From Deinococcus planocerae (lineage in GTDB: Bacteria > Deinococcota > Deinococci > Deinococcales > Deinococcaceae), in contig NZ_PNOR01000016.1 in the NCBI RefSeq assembly GCF_002869765.1, positions 44,248 through 108,247 of the forward strand: a DNA stretch of 64,000 bases, in the 5' to 3' direction. Below the pieces are notes generated by a model, which made no database searches, was not told the DNA's origin, and was given only the letters and a program-made list of their open reading frames with translations. The translations under genes and the position numbers were made by a program. Below are positions 48,989 to 60,686 of this stretch, piece by piece. Numbering within the stretch: position 1 is the stretch's first letter; each line of letters begins with the position of its first letter.

Positions 48989-50056
48989 ATGAAACGACTC
49001 CTGCCCCTCGCCCTGCTGCTGCTCGCGGCCTGTGCCCCGAGGCAGACGGCCCACACACCGCGCCCGGACGCTGTGCCCTTTACCCGCTATGTGGCGGTGG
49101 GGGACAGCATCACCGCCGGATTTCAGTCGGGCGGGCTGACGGCGGAGTCGCAGCGGGCCGCCTACCCCCGGCTGCTGGGCGAGCGGGCGGGGCTGAACGT
49201 GCCCATGCCCGAGGTGCAGGACCCGGGCTGCCCTCCCCCGGTGGGCGTGACGGGGCAGAGAAACTGCGCCCTTCGCCAGCCGGGCGTCGTGTCCCCGGTG
49301 GTGGCCGTGCCCGGCGCGAAGGTGGGCGACGTTCTGCGCAGCACCGACACGCAGGTGACCGACCCCGACCCGCAACTGTACGACGCCGAACTCTACCGGG
49401 CGATCCTAGGCCCGAACACCACCCAGCTTCAGGCGGCGCTGGCGAGGAAGCCCCTCTTCGTCACCGTGTGGATCGGCAACAACGACGTGCTCCTGCCCAC
49501 CCTGCGCGGGCGGCCCGACCAGTCCACGCCGCTGGAGAGCTTCCGCGCCGACTACACGGCATTGGTGGACCGGCTGCTGGCGGGGGGCGCCCGTTACCTC
49601 GTCGTGATGACGGTGCCCGACGTGACGCGGGTGCCCGCCCTGATCCCGGTGCGGCAACTGCGCCTCGCCGGGCTGGTGGACGACAGTTGCCGGGGGCAGG
49701 ACGTGTACTTTGGGAGCATCGTCGTGGGCCGGGCCAGCCGGGAAAATCCTCTCTCCTGCACCTCCCCCGAGGCGCTGACCGCCGCCGAGTACGCGCAGTC
49801 GCAGCGGACCGTGGAGGGCTACAACGCCGCCATCCGCGAGACCGCCGCCGCCCGGGGCGTGCCCGTCTTCGACGTGACCCGGGTGCTGGGCACGCTGCCG
49901 GGGCGGCCCCTGATCCCCACGGCGTCGTCCCCCTTCGGGCGGTCGTTCAGCCTCGACGGCGTGCACCCGAGCAGCTTCGCGCACGAGCGGTTTGCCCGGG
50001 AACTGGCCGTGTTTATGAATCAGCAATTCGGGACGGATTTGGATACGCGGCCCTGA
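48989..50056 (+). CDS. SGNH/GDSL-family lipoprotein
   Basis: A 355-residue lipoprotein esterase-like protein. The lipobox LLAAC is near residue 15. The catalytic block I is YVAVGDSITAGF, block III is TVWIGNNDV (Asn), and block V is LDGVHPSSFAHERFA (Asp, His). Thus all SGNH residues are present. It probably hydrolyses an ester of a lipid or sugar outside the cell. The ATG at 48989 follows AAAAGGTGG. The 181 bases before it hold no other feature I can support. Confidence 0.92.
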   Translation: MKRLLPLALLLLAACAPRQTAHTPRPDAVPFTRYVAVGDSITAGFQSGGLTAESQRAAYPRLLGERAGLNVPMPEVQDPGCPPPVGVTGQRNCALRQPGVVSPVVAVPGAKVGDVLRSTDTQVTDPDPQLYDAELYRAILGPNTTQLQAALARKPLFVTVWIGNNDVLLPTLRGRPDQSTPLESFRADYTALVDRLLAGGARYLVVMTVPDVTRVPALIPVRQLRLAGLVDDSCRGQDVYFGSIVVGRASRENPLSCTSPEALTAAEYAQSQRTVEGYNAAIRETAAARGVPVFDVTRVLGTLPGRPLIPTASSPFGRSFSLDGVHPSSFAHERFARELAVFMNQQFGTDLDTRP

Positions 50057-50069
50057 GGCTCGACCTCGT

Positions 50070-50477
50070 TTACTCCATGCCAGGTTCCCAGGCGTCCTCG
50101 ACGGTGGGGACGACAGGTGAGAGGAAAGGATCAGGGTGGTCTACGAGTCGCCCTCGTGCCATCACCCTGACAGTGAAGTTATCGTCGCCCCGTTCCGAGT
50201 CGCGCCAGTACATCACCCCATATGAGCCGGGCGCCTCCGCCGCAACCGAGGCGAGCAGATCATCCAACTCTGGACCGTAAAACCCCCTGCGGTTGAGGTT
50301 GCCGTGGACGAACAGAAAGTACGTCCCGTTCATGGGCCGGACTTCTGCGGAGGCGGAGGATTCCCACCCCAGCCTCCTGATGCGCTCCCGAAGACGGACC
50401 ACGATGCCCCACATCGCCTGATCGTCTTCCTCAGAGGTCGAATTTCGAAGGGCGAACCACCCGTGAAACTCGAACAC
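50070..50477 (-). CDS. Imm7-family immunity protein (orphan)
   Basis: A 135-residue protein matching the Imm7 family of polymorphic-toxin immunity proteins: it opens VFEFHGWFALRNST, has FLFVHGNLNRRG in the middle, then APGSYGVMYWRDSERGDDNF, and ends DPFLSPVVPTVEDAW. Such proteins neutralise a secreted toxin domain of the same or a rival strain. No toxin gene is nearby, so it may protect against other strains. The GTG start at 50477 lies two bases after the hydrolase stop on the same strand, so it may be cotranscribed. Confidence 0.88.
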   Translation of the reverse strand: MFEFHGWFALRNSTSEEDDQAMWGIVVRLRERIRRLGWESSASAEVRPMNGTYFLFVHGNLNRRGFYGPELDDLLASVAAEAPGSYGVMYWRDSERGDDNFTVRVMARGRLVDHPDPFLSPVVPTVEDAWEPGME

Positions 50478-50479
50478 CC

Positions 50480-51220
<741 letters not shown>

Positions 51221-51319
51221 GCCGGGATGATGGCAGAGGGTCGGGGGGAAGTGGCGCGCGTGAGAGGACGGGCACGGGAGGCCTAACCTCCGCTCAAAAT
51301 GCTTCCGTCCCCTCCCGCC

Positions 51320-51325
51320 TACACT
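51320..51325 (+). promoter_or_regulatory. -10 element
   Basis: TACACT 18 bases before the ATG at 51344, leaving room for the AAGGAGG ribosome site; a leadered gene. Confidence 0.5.
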
Positions 51326-51343
51326 GCCCGGGAAGGAGGCGAC

Positions 51344-51865
51344 ATGACCGAGCCGCAACATGTGACCGATCCGCAGGAGGCCGCCCAACTGCTCGCCGAG
51401 AAGATCAAGGGGGTGCGCTTCGCCACGTTCACGACTGTCTCCCAGGACGGCAGCCTGCACGGCAGGCCGATGGCGACCCAGGAGGCCGAGTTCGACGGCG
51501 ACCTGTGGTTTTTCACCTACCGGGACAGCCACAAGGTGACCGACATTCAGGCCAATCCGCAGGTCCACCTGGGCTACAACGACCCCGACAAGAACCTGTG
51601 GGTCGATGTGTCGGGCACCGCCGAGCAGGTGGACGACCGGGAAAAGATGCGGGACCTCTGGAAGCCGCCCCTCAAGGCCTTTTTTCCCGACGGCGTGGAC
51701 GACCCCAACCTGACCCTGATCAAGATCACGCCGCAGCGGGCCGAATACTGGGACGGCCCGGCCAGCGGCATCGGCAAGGTCGTGGCTTTCGCCCGGACGC
51801 TCGCCAGCGGTGGCAAGACGCCCCCCGGCAAGGACGTAAAGCTGGACCTGGAGGGAAACGGTTGA
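51344..51865 (+). CDS. General stress protein 26-like (PNPOx-like) flavoprotein
   Basis: A 173-residue split-barrel protein of the pyridoxamine phosphate oxidase-like group. MATFTTVSQDG-like opening (FATFTTVSQDGSLHGRPM), LWFFTYRDSHKVTDIQ and VDVSGTAEQVDDREKM are typical of general stress protein 26, which binds FMN or FAD. A strong AAGGAGG precedes the ATG at 51344. Its exact substrate is unknown. Confidence 0.9.
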   Translation: MTEPQHVTDPQEAAQLLAEKIKGVRFATFTTVSQDGSLHGRPMATQEAEFDGDLWFFTYRDSHKVTDIQANPQVHLGYNDPDKNLWVDVSGTAEQVDDREKMRDLWKPPLKAFFPDGVDDPNLTLIKITPQRAEYWDGPASGIGKVVAFARTLASGGKTPPGKDVKLDLEGNG

Positions 51866-52123
51866 GACCGAGAGGTCACCCGGACCAGGGTCGCGGTCGT
51901 CTTTCTCCTGGCGCCGTCTTTGAATCTTCCCGTGCTCAGCGTGCATCCGGTTACGCAGGAGCGAAACCTTGAGGCTCGGGGTGCGGATGGTATCCGAAGT
52001 CGGCGGTGTGGATTTTGCGGTTGGTTATGACGGCGCCCCTTCTTTCAAGGCTCGCCTGCGCCAAACCGGAACCCCCACCCTTCTGTGAGCTGGACAAACC
52101 TGATCCTCGCACCTCAGTCACGC

Positions 52124-52147
52124 GCGCTCCTCACGGGGCGCTTTCTT
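52124..52147 (+). terminator. Rho-independent terminator
   Basis: GCGCTCC (52124-52130) pairs with GGGGCGC (52135-52141) around a TCAC loop, followed by TTTCTT. Confidence 0.65.
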
Positions 52148-52217
52148 CGTGCCTCAGTGGGCTGAGCCCCGGCGGCCAAAAGCCACTCGGGCGCAAATCC
52201 CCTTCACGCCCCGGGCG

Positions 52218-52223
52218 TACCCT
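52218..52223 (+). promoter_or_regulatory. Leaderless-type -10 element
   Basis: TACCCT six bases before the ATG at 52230. Confidence 0.55.
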
Positions 52224-52229
52224 ACCCGC

Positions 52230-54053
<1,824 letters not shown>

Positions 54054-54055
54054 CG

Positions 54056-54649
54056 CTAACGGTCGAGGACGCCCGCGTAGATGTCGTCGAGGGTGAGGGT
54101 GGTGCTCAGGCAGGGGAGGGCCACCTCTCCCGTGCCCGACAGCTCTCGGTCGGTCCAGCCCTCCGCCCGACGTTCGAGCGCGCGGACCAGACGCCGGGTC
54201 GGGTCCACCATCAGGTAGGTCCGGAGGCTGGGCAGACTGGTGTAGGCGAGCAGCTTGGTCGTCCGGTCGATAAAGCCCGTGCCCGCGCTGAGGACTTCCA
54301 CGATGAGGCAGGGCTCACGGACACTCGTGGCCTCGCTGGTGATGGCCTCGCAGGTCACCACGACATCGGGGTAGAAGTAGGCCCGTTGCCCGGTTGGGGG
54401 AGTGGCGTAGACGCGCATGTCCGCCGAGAAGAGGCGGCAACCTTGGCGACGCGCGACGGGGGCCAGAGCGAGCGTGAGGCTCACGATCACCTCGCCATGC
54501 CCGGCACTCGCCCCCGCCTGAGCCAGCGTCGGCCCATGCAGCGGGTACACGTACCCCCCGAAGAACTCCCGTTTGACCGGGCTGTCCGGCTCCGTCCGCA
54601 GGTATTCCTCCTCGCTCATCTCCCAGAAGGTCGGCCCGGGGTCCGTCAT
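54056..54649 (-). CDS. Uma2 family (DUF820) putative endonuclease
   Basis: A 197-residue paralogue of the gene at 18839. Shared features: EEYLRTEPDSPVKREF, the FYPDVVVTCE acidic strand, PCLIVEVLSAG and KLLAYTSLPSLRTYLMV, all consistent with the PD-(D/E)XK-like core. It is divergent from an aldo/keto reductase gene with only 18 bases between start codons. Confidence 0.92.
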   Translation of the reverse strand: MTDPGPTFWEMSEEEYLRTEPDSPVKREFFGGYVYPLHGPTLAQAGASAGHGEVIVSLTLALAPVARRQGCRLFSADMRVYATPPTGQRAYFYPDVVVTCEAITSEATSVREPCLIVEVLSAGTGFIDRTTKLLAYTSLPSLRTYLMVDPTRRLVRALERRAEGWTDRELSGTGEVALPCLSTTLTLDDIYAGVLDR

Positions 54650-54654
54650 GGCGG

Positions 54655-54661
54655 TATGGTA
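54655..54661. promoter_or_regulatory. Overlapping divergent -10 elements
   Basis: TATGGTA reads as TATGGT on the plus strand (seven bases before the ATG at 54668) and as TACCAT on the minus strand (six bases before the ATG at 54649). The two hexamers share five bases, so one site could serve both leaderless genes. Confidence 0.55.
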
Positions 54662-54667
54662 CGCCCC

Positions 54668-55549
54668 ATGCGACAGCGGGAGTTTGGAACCACGGGCCTG
54701 AGGGTCGGCGTCCTCGGCCTGGGCGCCGGGCAGGTGGGTGCCCAGGCGTTGCCCGAAGCGGAGGCGGAGCGGCTGCTTCACCGCGCCCTCGACCTCGGCG
54801 TCACCCTGATCGACACGGCGCGCGGCTACGGCCTGAGCGAGGAGCGGATCGGACGCCACCTCGCCCACCGGCGAGACGAGTTCGTCCTCAGCACCAAGGG
54901 CGGGTACGGGGTGGAGGGCGTGGAGGACTGGACGCCCGAGACCATTCGCCGGGGCATCGAGCGGGCCCTGCGAGTAATGCGCACCGACCGCATCGACATC
55001 TTCCACCTGCACTCCTGCCCCCTGGACACCCTGCGCCGGGACGACCTGCTCGCCGAACTGGGCCGGGCGCGGGAGGCGGGACTCATTCGCGTGGCGGCCT
55101 ACAGCGGCGAGAACGAGGCGCTGGCGTGGGCGGCAGGATCGGGCCGCTTCGGCAGCCTCCAGACGAGCGTGAACGTCACCGACCAGTGGAGCCTCCACCA
55201 CGTCCTGCCCGGCGCGGCGGCGCGCGGCCTGGGGTTGATCGCCAAACGCCCCATCGCCAACGCCGCGTGGCAGTTCACGGGGCGCCCGGTGGGCCAGTAC
55301 GCCGAGGTGTACTGGGAGCGGTTGCAGACGTTGCGGCTTGACCCCGGCGACCTCGACTGGAACGAGTTCGCCCTGCGCTTCTCCGCCTTCGCCCCGGGGG
55401 TGAGCAGCGCCATTGTCGGCACCGCGCGGGTGGAAAACCTGGAGAGGAACGCGGCAGCCTTGGAGAAAGGACCGCTGCCCGCCGAGATGTTGGAGCGAAT
55501 CGAGGCGGCGTGGAACGAGCACGGGCAGGGGTGGGGCGGGGAGGTATAA
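54668..55549 (+). CDS. Aldo/keto reductase
   Basis: A 293-residue AKR-fold protein. REFGTTGLRVGVLGLGAGQ opens the barrel; LIDTARGYG gives Asp and Tyr, STKGG the Lys and IFHLHSC the His of the catalytic tetrad. SSAIVGTARVENLERN near the end is the NADPH phosphate site. Probably reduces an aldehyde or ketone; substrate unknown. The start is shared in one 18-base promoter with the Uma2 gene. Confidence 0.94.
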   Translation: MRQREFGTTGLRVGVLGLGAGQVGAQALPEAEAERLLHRALDLGVTLIDTARGYGLSEERIGRHLAHRRDEFVLSTKGGYGVEGVEDWTPETIRRGIERALRVMRTDRIDIFHLHSCPLDTLRRDDLLAELGRAREAGLIRVAAYSGENEALAWAAGSGRFGSLQTSVNVTDQWSLHHVLPGAAARGLGLIAKRPIANAAWQFTGRPVGQYAEVYWERLQTLRLDPGDLDWNEFALRFSAFAPGVSSAIVGTARVENLERNAAALEKGPLPAEMLERIEAAWNEHGQGWGGEV

Positions 55550-55552
55550 GGG

Positions 55553-55795
55553 CTACTCGTCGATCAGACCGAGGTAGAGAAACGTCGCAAACCCTCGCCA
55601 TGTAGGCTGGTCAAGCAAGTCCGTTCCTTCCTCTCGGTCGACGGTCGCGGCCAGGGCGGCTTCGAGAAACGCCTCAGTTCGGGTGTTGATTTCCCGCCCT
55701 CCCCTATCCTGGCCCACCTCTTCGAGCAGAGCGGCCACGAACGCGAGAAACGTCGTACGGTCGTGAACAGCTTCCAAGGCGCTGGGCGAAGTCAT
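55553..55795 (-). CDS. Small DUF7660-like protein
   Basis: An 80-residue acidic protein. The pattern VHDRTTFLAFVAALLEEV, then EAFLEAALAATVD and WRGFATFLYLGLIDE, resembles small DUF7660 proteins of unknown function, often near immunity-type genes. The ATG at 55795 has GAGAGGATAGGA upstream. It lies just past the murA terminator on the same strand, so it may be read by read-through. Confidence 0.7.
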   Translation of the reverse strand: MTSPSALEAVHDRTTFLAFVAALLEEVGQDRGGREINTRTEAFLEAALAATVDREEGTDLLDQPTWRGFATFLYLGLIDE

Positions 55796-55807
55796 TCCTA
55801 TCCTCTC

Positions 55808-55845
55808 CAAAAGAACGCGCCCACCTCCTCCCCGGAAGTAGGCGC
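55808..55845 (-). terminator. Rho-independent terminator after murA
   Basis: On the minus strand a 12-pair stem with two G-T pairs (55834-55845 with 55817-55828), loop of five, then GTTCTTTT. Confidence 0.7.
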
Positions 55846-55862
55846 CCGCCTTATCTCCTCCC

Positions 55863-57146
<1,284 letters not shown>

Positions 57147-57347
57147 GGCGGTCCTTTCGGTCGCGCGCGTGGCGCGGGGGGGTGGCATGAAGGGGACCCG
57201 GGCGCACTCCGCCTGGGCAGAGTGCATGTTACACATGATGCTCACTGTACGTCTACGCAGAACCATACGTCCGCTTAACCCTGACACGATGTGGCGCGCG
57301 TGAGGCGAGGGGCCGGGGGTACTCATCCGAGCGACATGAGGCAGATG

Positions 57348-57376
57348 TTGTGGGTACTCATGGCCCGTGCTACGCT
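57348..57376 (+). promoter_or_regulatory. Promoter of the RHH gene
   Basis: -35 TTGTGG (57348-57353) and -10 TACGCT (57371-57376), 17 bases apart; leader of about 32 bases with GGGAGAGGG before the ATG. Confidence 0.5.
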
Positions 57377-57414
57377 GCCCGGGAGACCAAGCCGCCACGC
57401 TGACAGGGAGAGGG

Positions 57415-57639
57415 ATGCCCAAAAAGGAACGCAAACGCTTGCAGGTGGTGATCAGCGAGGAGCAAGACGCCCTGCTCACCCGCACGGCGTACGAGCTGTC
57501 GAGCCCCGAGCGTCTCATCAGCAAGAGCGAGGTCGTCCGGCTCGCCATCGAGAAGATCGCCCGCGAACTCGGCGAGGGCGAACACATCGACGAGTACCGC
57601 GCCCTCCTCGACGACTCCCCCGAAGAGGACGAGGCCTAG
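57415..57639 (+). CDS. Ribbon-helix-helix-like small DNA-binding protein
   Basis: A 74-residue protein: basic start MPKKERKRLQVVISEEQDALL (beta strand plus helix A) and SKSEVVRLAIEKIARELG (helix B), the layout of CopG/Arc-type ribbon-helix-helix regulators, followed by an acidic tail (DDSPEEDEA). It probably binds DNA as a dimer. There is no toxin gene next to it, so it may be a stand-alone regulator. Confidence 0.82.
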   Translation: MPKKERKRLQVVISEEQDALLTRTAYELSSPERLISKSEVVRLAIEKIARELGEGEHIDEYRALLDDSPEEDEA

Positions 57640-57683
57640 AACAGACGGGACCGCGGGCCCGCGCCCGTGGGTCGGCCCTCGCG

Positions 57684-58634
57684 CTAGCGGCCCGCGGCGT
57701 ACGTGGTGGGCGACAGCACGCGCCGGGCGCCGACGAGCCGGGGAGCCCAGTAGCGGTCGGAGAGGAGGCGGTCCACGACGACCTGCCCGCGGTACGAGTT
57801 GGCGTTCACGAACTCGTCCTCGCCGAGGTAGATGCCGACGTGGGTGACGGCCCCGCGCCCCTCGGTGTCGAAGAAAACGAGGTCGCCGGGTTGCAGCTCC
57901 CCGGGAGAGACCGGCTCGCCCACCTGGGCCTGATCGGCGCTGCGCCGCGGCAGGCTCAACCCCAGCGGCGCGAAGACCTGAAGCACCAGCCCGCTGCAAT
58001 CGAGCCCGGTTGGGGTCGTGCCCCCGTACACGTAGGGCACCCCCAGGAGCGCCAGGGCCGCCCCGCGCCAGTCGCCCGGCGGAGGCACGGCCACGGCGTC
58101 GGCGGGCAGGGGTTCGGGGACGAGCACGTCGGGCGCCGGGGCCACCGGGACGGCGGGGAGCGGCGGGGCGACGGGCACAGGAGCCTGAACCGCCACCACG
58201 GGGGCCGGAACGCCGGGCCCCGGCGCGGGCACCAGGAGAACCTGCCCGGCCCGCAGCACCGTGTCGGTGGGCAGGGTGTTCGCGGCGAGCAGGACGTCTA
58301 CGCTCACGCCGAAGCGGCGGGCGAGGGAATAGAGCGTCTCGCCCGGCTGCACGGTGTACGGCGGGACCTCCCGCACGCGCAGCACCTGCCCGGCGCGCAG
58401 CTCGGGACCGCTCAGGCCGTTCAGGGCGAGCAGGACCTCGACGCTCAGGCCGTGGGCGCGGGCCAGCCCAAAGGCGGTGTCCCCGGGCTGCACGGTGACG
58501 GTCAGGGGCGCCTCACCGGGAGCCGAGGCGGCGGGCGGCAGGGGTCCGGCCCCCGCGGTCGTGATCGCTGCTCCCGCCCAGGAGGCGAGGGTGAGCAGGG
58601 TCAGCGGGAGCAGGCATCGGGCAGACATGGACAT
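57684..58634 (-). CDS. LysM-NlpC/P60 peptidoglycan hydrolase
   Basis: A 316-residue secreted enzyme. Signal peptide, then two LysM repeats (TVQPGDTAFGLARAHGLSVE and TVQPGETLYSLARRFGVSVD), a Pro/Val/Ala linker, and an NlpC/P60 domain with the catalytic Cys in LDCSGLV and His in THVGIYLG. It probably cuts stem peptides in the cell wall. ATG at 58634 or 58628. A long leader (about 110 bases) follows its promoter. Confidence 0.93.
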   Translation of the reverse strand: MSMSARCLLPLTLLTLASWAGAAITTAGAGPLPPAASAPGEAPLTVTVQPGDTAFGLARAHGLSVEVLLALNGLSGPELRAGQVLRVREVPPYTVQPGETLYSLARRFGVSVDVLLAANTLPTDTVLRAGQVLLVPAPGPGVPAPVVAVQAPVPVAPPLPAVPVAPAPDVLVPEPLPADAVAVPPPGDWRGAALALLGVPYVYGGTTPTGLDCSGLVLQVFAPLGLSLPRRSADQAQVGEPVSPGELQPGDLVFFDTEGRGAVTHVGIYLGEDEFVNANSYRGQVVVDRLLSDRYWAPRLVGARRVLSPTTYAAGR

Positions 58635-58751
58635 GCACAGGACTCGCAGGGCGCGGAAGACACACGGGCGGGACCGTCCGGCACCACCGTCCGGCGCCGG
58701 AGTCAGGAACGCCTCACATGAGAGGCCCCCCAAAAGAATCGAAACATCGGC

Positions 58752-58781
58752 ACCGTAACATGGTCACACTCGACTTGCCAA
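58752..58781 (-). promoter_or_regulatory. Promoter of the LysM-NlpC/P60 gene
   Basis: On the minus strand -35 TTGGCA (58776-58781) and -10 TACGGT (58752-58757) with an 18-base spacer; predicts a leader of about 110 bases, unusual in this window. Confidence 0.55.
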
Positions 58782-59123
58782 CCCCCGCCGAGGGCGTTCC
58801 TGTGGAGTTTTCGACTTTTTAGCGGTGTCTTCGGGCGTGCTGTGAGGTGACCCGCGCCGTCCTGACTCTTGACAGGGGCCGACATTCCCAGGTCCCCTCT
58901 CTGCCACACGGAGGGGCGCCGACTCTCTGCGGCGGGTCGAAGGCCGCCCCCTTCCAATGAGGAGAGCCCCGTTAAAGGAAGGGGACGAGACCCACTGGCC
59001 TCAGGCGGGCGGGGGGTGCGCCTCGCTCCGCCGGGACGGGGCGCCGTCTGGACCAGCCTCTCATCGCCCATTGGCGTTTCCATCATGGGGGGCGAACTTC
59101 GACGGGGCACACTCCCCCGCGCC

Positions 59124-59129
59124 TATCCT
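59124..59129 (+). promoter_or_regulatory. Leaderless-type -10 element
   Basis: TATCCT six bases before the GTG at 59136. Confidence 0.55.
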
Positions 59130-59135
59130 GGGGGG

Positions 59136-60443
<1,308 letters not shown>

Positions 60444-60470
60444 GCGCGGGCGGGGGCCGAGCACGGCTGT

Positions 60471-60476
60471 TATGCT
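60471..60476 (+). promoter_or_regulatory. Leaderless-type -10 element
   Basis: TATGCT six bases before the ATG at 60483. Confidence 0.6.
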
Positions 60477-60482
60477 GCGGGC

Positions 60483-60632
60483 ATGAGTGTGGACCGCCAC
60501 CAACTGATGCTGACCTGGGCCCTGGTGATCGTCGCCGTGGGCGCCGCCATCGGCATCGGCACGACTGCCGCCCTGCTCGCCCGCAAGGACCGCCCCCTGC
60601 CGGACGACCCGGACGCGCCGCTGTTTATCTAG
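60483..60632 (+). CDS. 49-residue single-pass membrane protein
   Basis: A small gene: MSVDRHQLMLTWALVIVAVG begins the protein, one membrane helix spans residues ~9-33, and a charged Pro/Asp tail ends in LFI. Its own TATGCT -10 sits six bases upstream of the ATG, and a hairpin follows the stop (60637). The function is unknown; such proteins often modulate a membrane partner. Confidence 0.75.
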   Translation: MSVDRHQLMLTWALVIVAVGAAIGIGTTAALLARKDRPLPDDPDAPLFI

Positions 60633-60636
60633 CTTT

Positions 60637-60669
60637 CAGGCGTCAGCAAGATCCTTTTGCTGAAAACTG
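60637..60669. repeat. Short hairpin of the heptad-repeat family / terminator
   Basis: CAGGCGTCAGCAA (60637-60649) and TTGCTGAAAACTG (60657-60669) pair except for a central mismatched triplet. It lies between the convergent small gene and the SLC13 permease gene and may terminate one or both. Confidence 0.6.
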
Positions 60670-60686
60670 ACTCCCGACGGCTCCCT

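Larger units (their letters stand above)
51866..52229. other. 364-base gene-free region
   Basis: No convincing gene. Holds a terminator at 52124-52147, about 260 bases after the upstream stop, and the -10 of the ABC exporter gene at 52218. The stretch 51900-52120 has several possible stems but no RNA family that I recognise. Confidence 0.5.
58635..59135. other. 501-base divergent intergenic region
   Basis: Holds the NlpC/P60 promoter and leader, and the leaderless -10 of the MFS gene. The leader has a GCCTC/GAGGC hairpin (about 58711-58726) and two direct copies of CCGGACGGT. An isolated TTGACA at 58869 has no matching -10. No gene was found here. Confidence 0.5.

Noticed and set aside
58869..58897. 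Promoter from the perfect TTGACA at 58869
   Set aside because: At 16-18 bases downstream there is only GTCCCC-type sequence, no -10; the MFS gene has its own TATCCT near the start.
58635..58900. c-di-AMP (ydaO/yuaA) riboswitch upstream of the NlpC/P60 gene
   Set aside because: The leader lacks the conserved sequence blocks of that riboswitch as I know them; only a simple hairpin and a direct repeat are visible.
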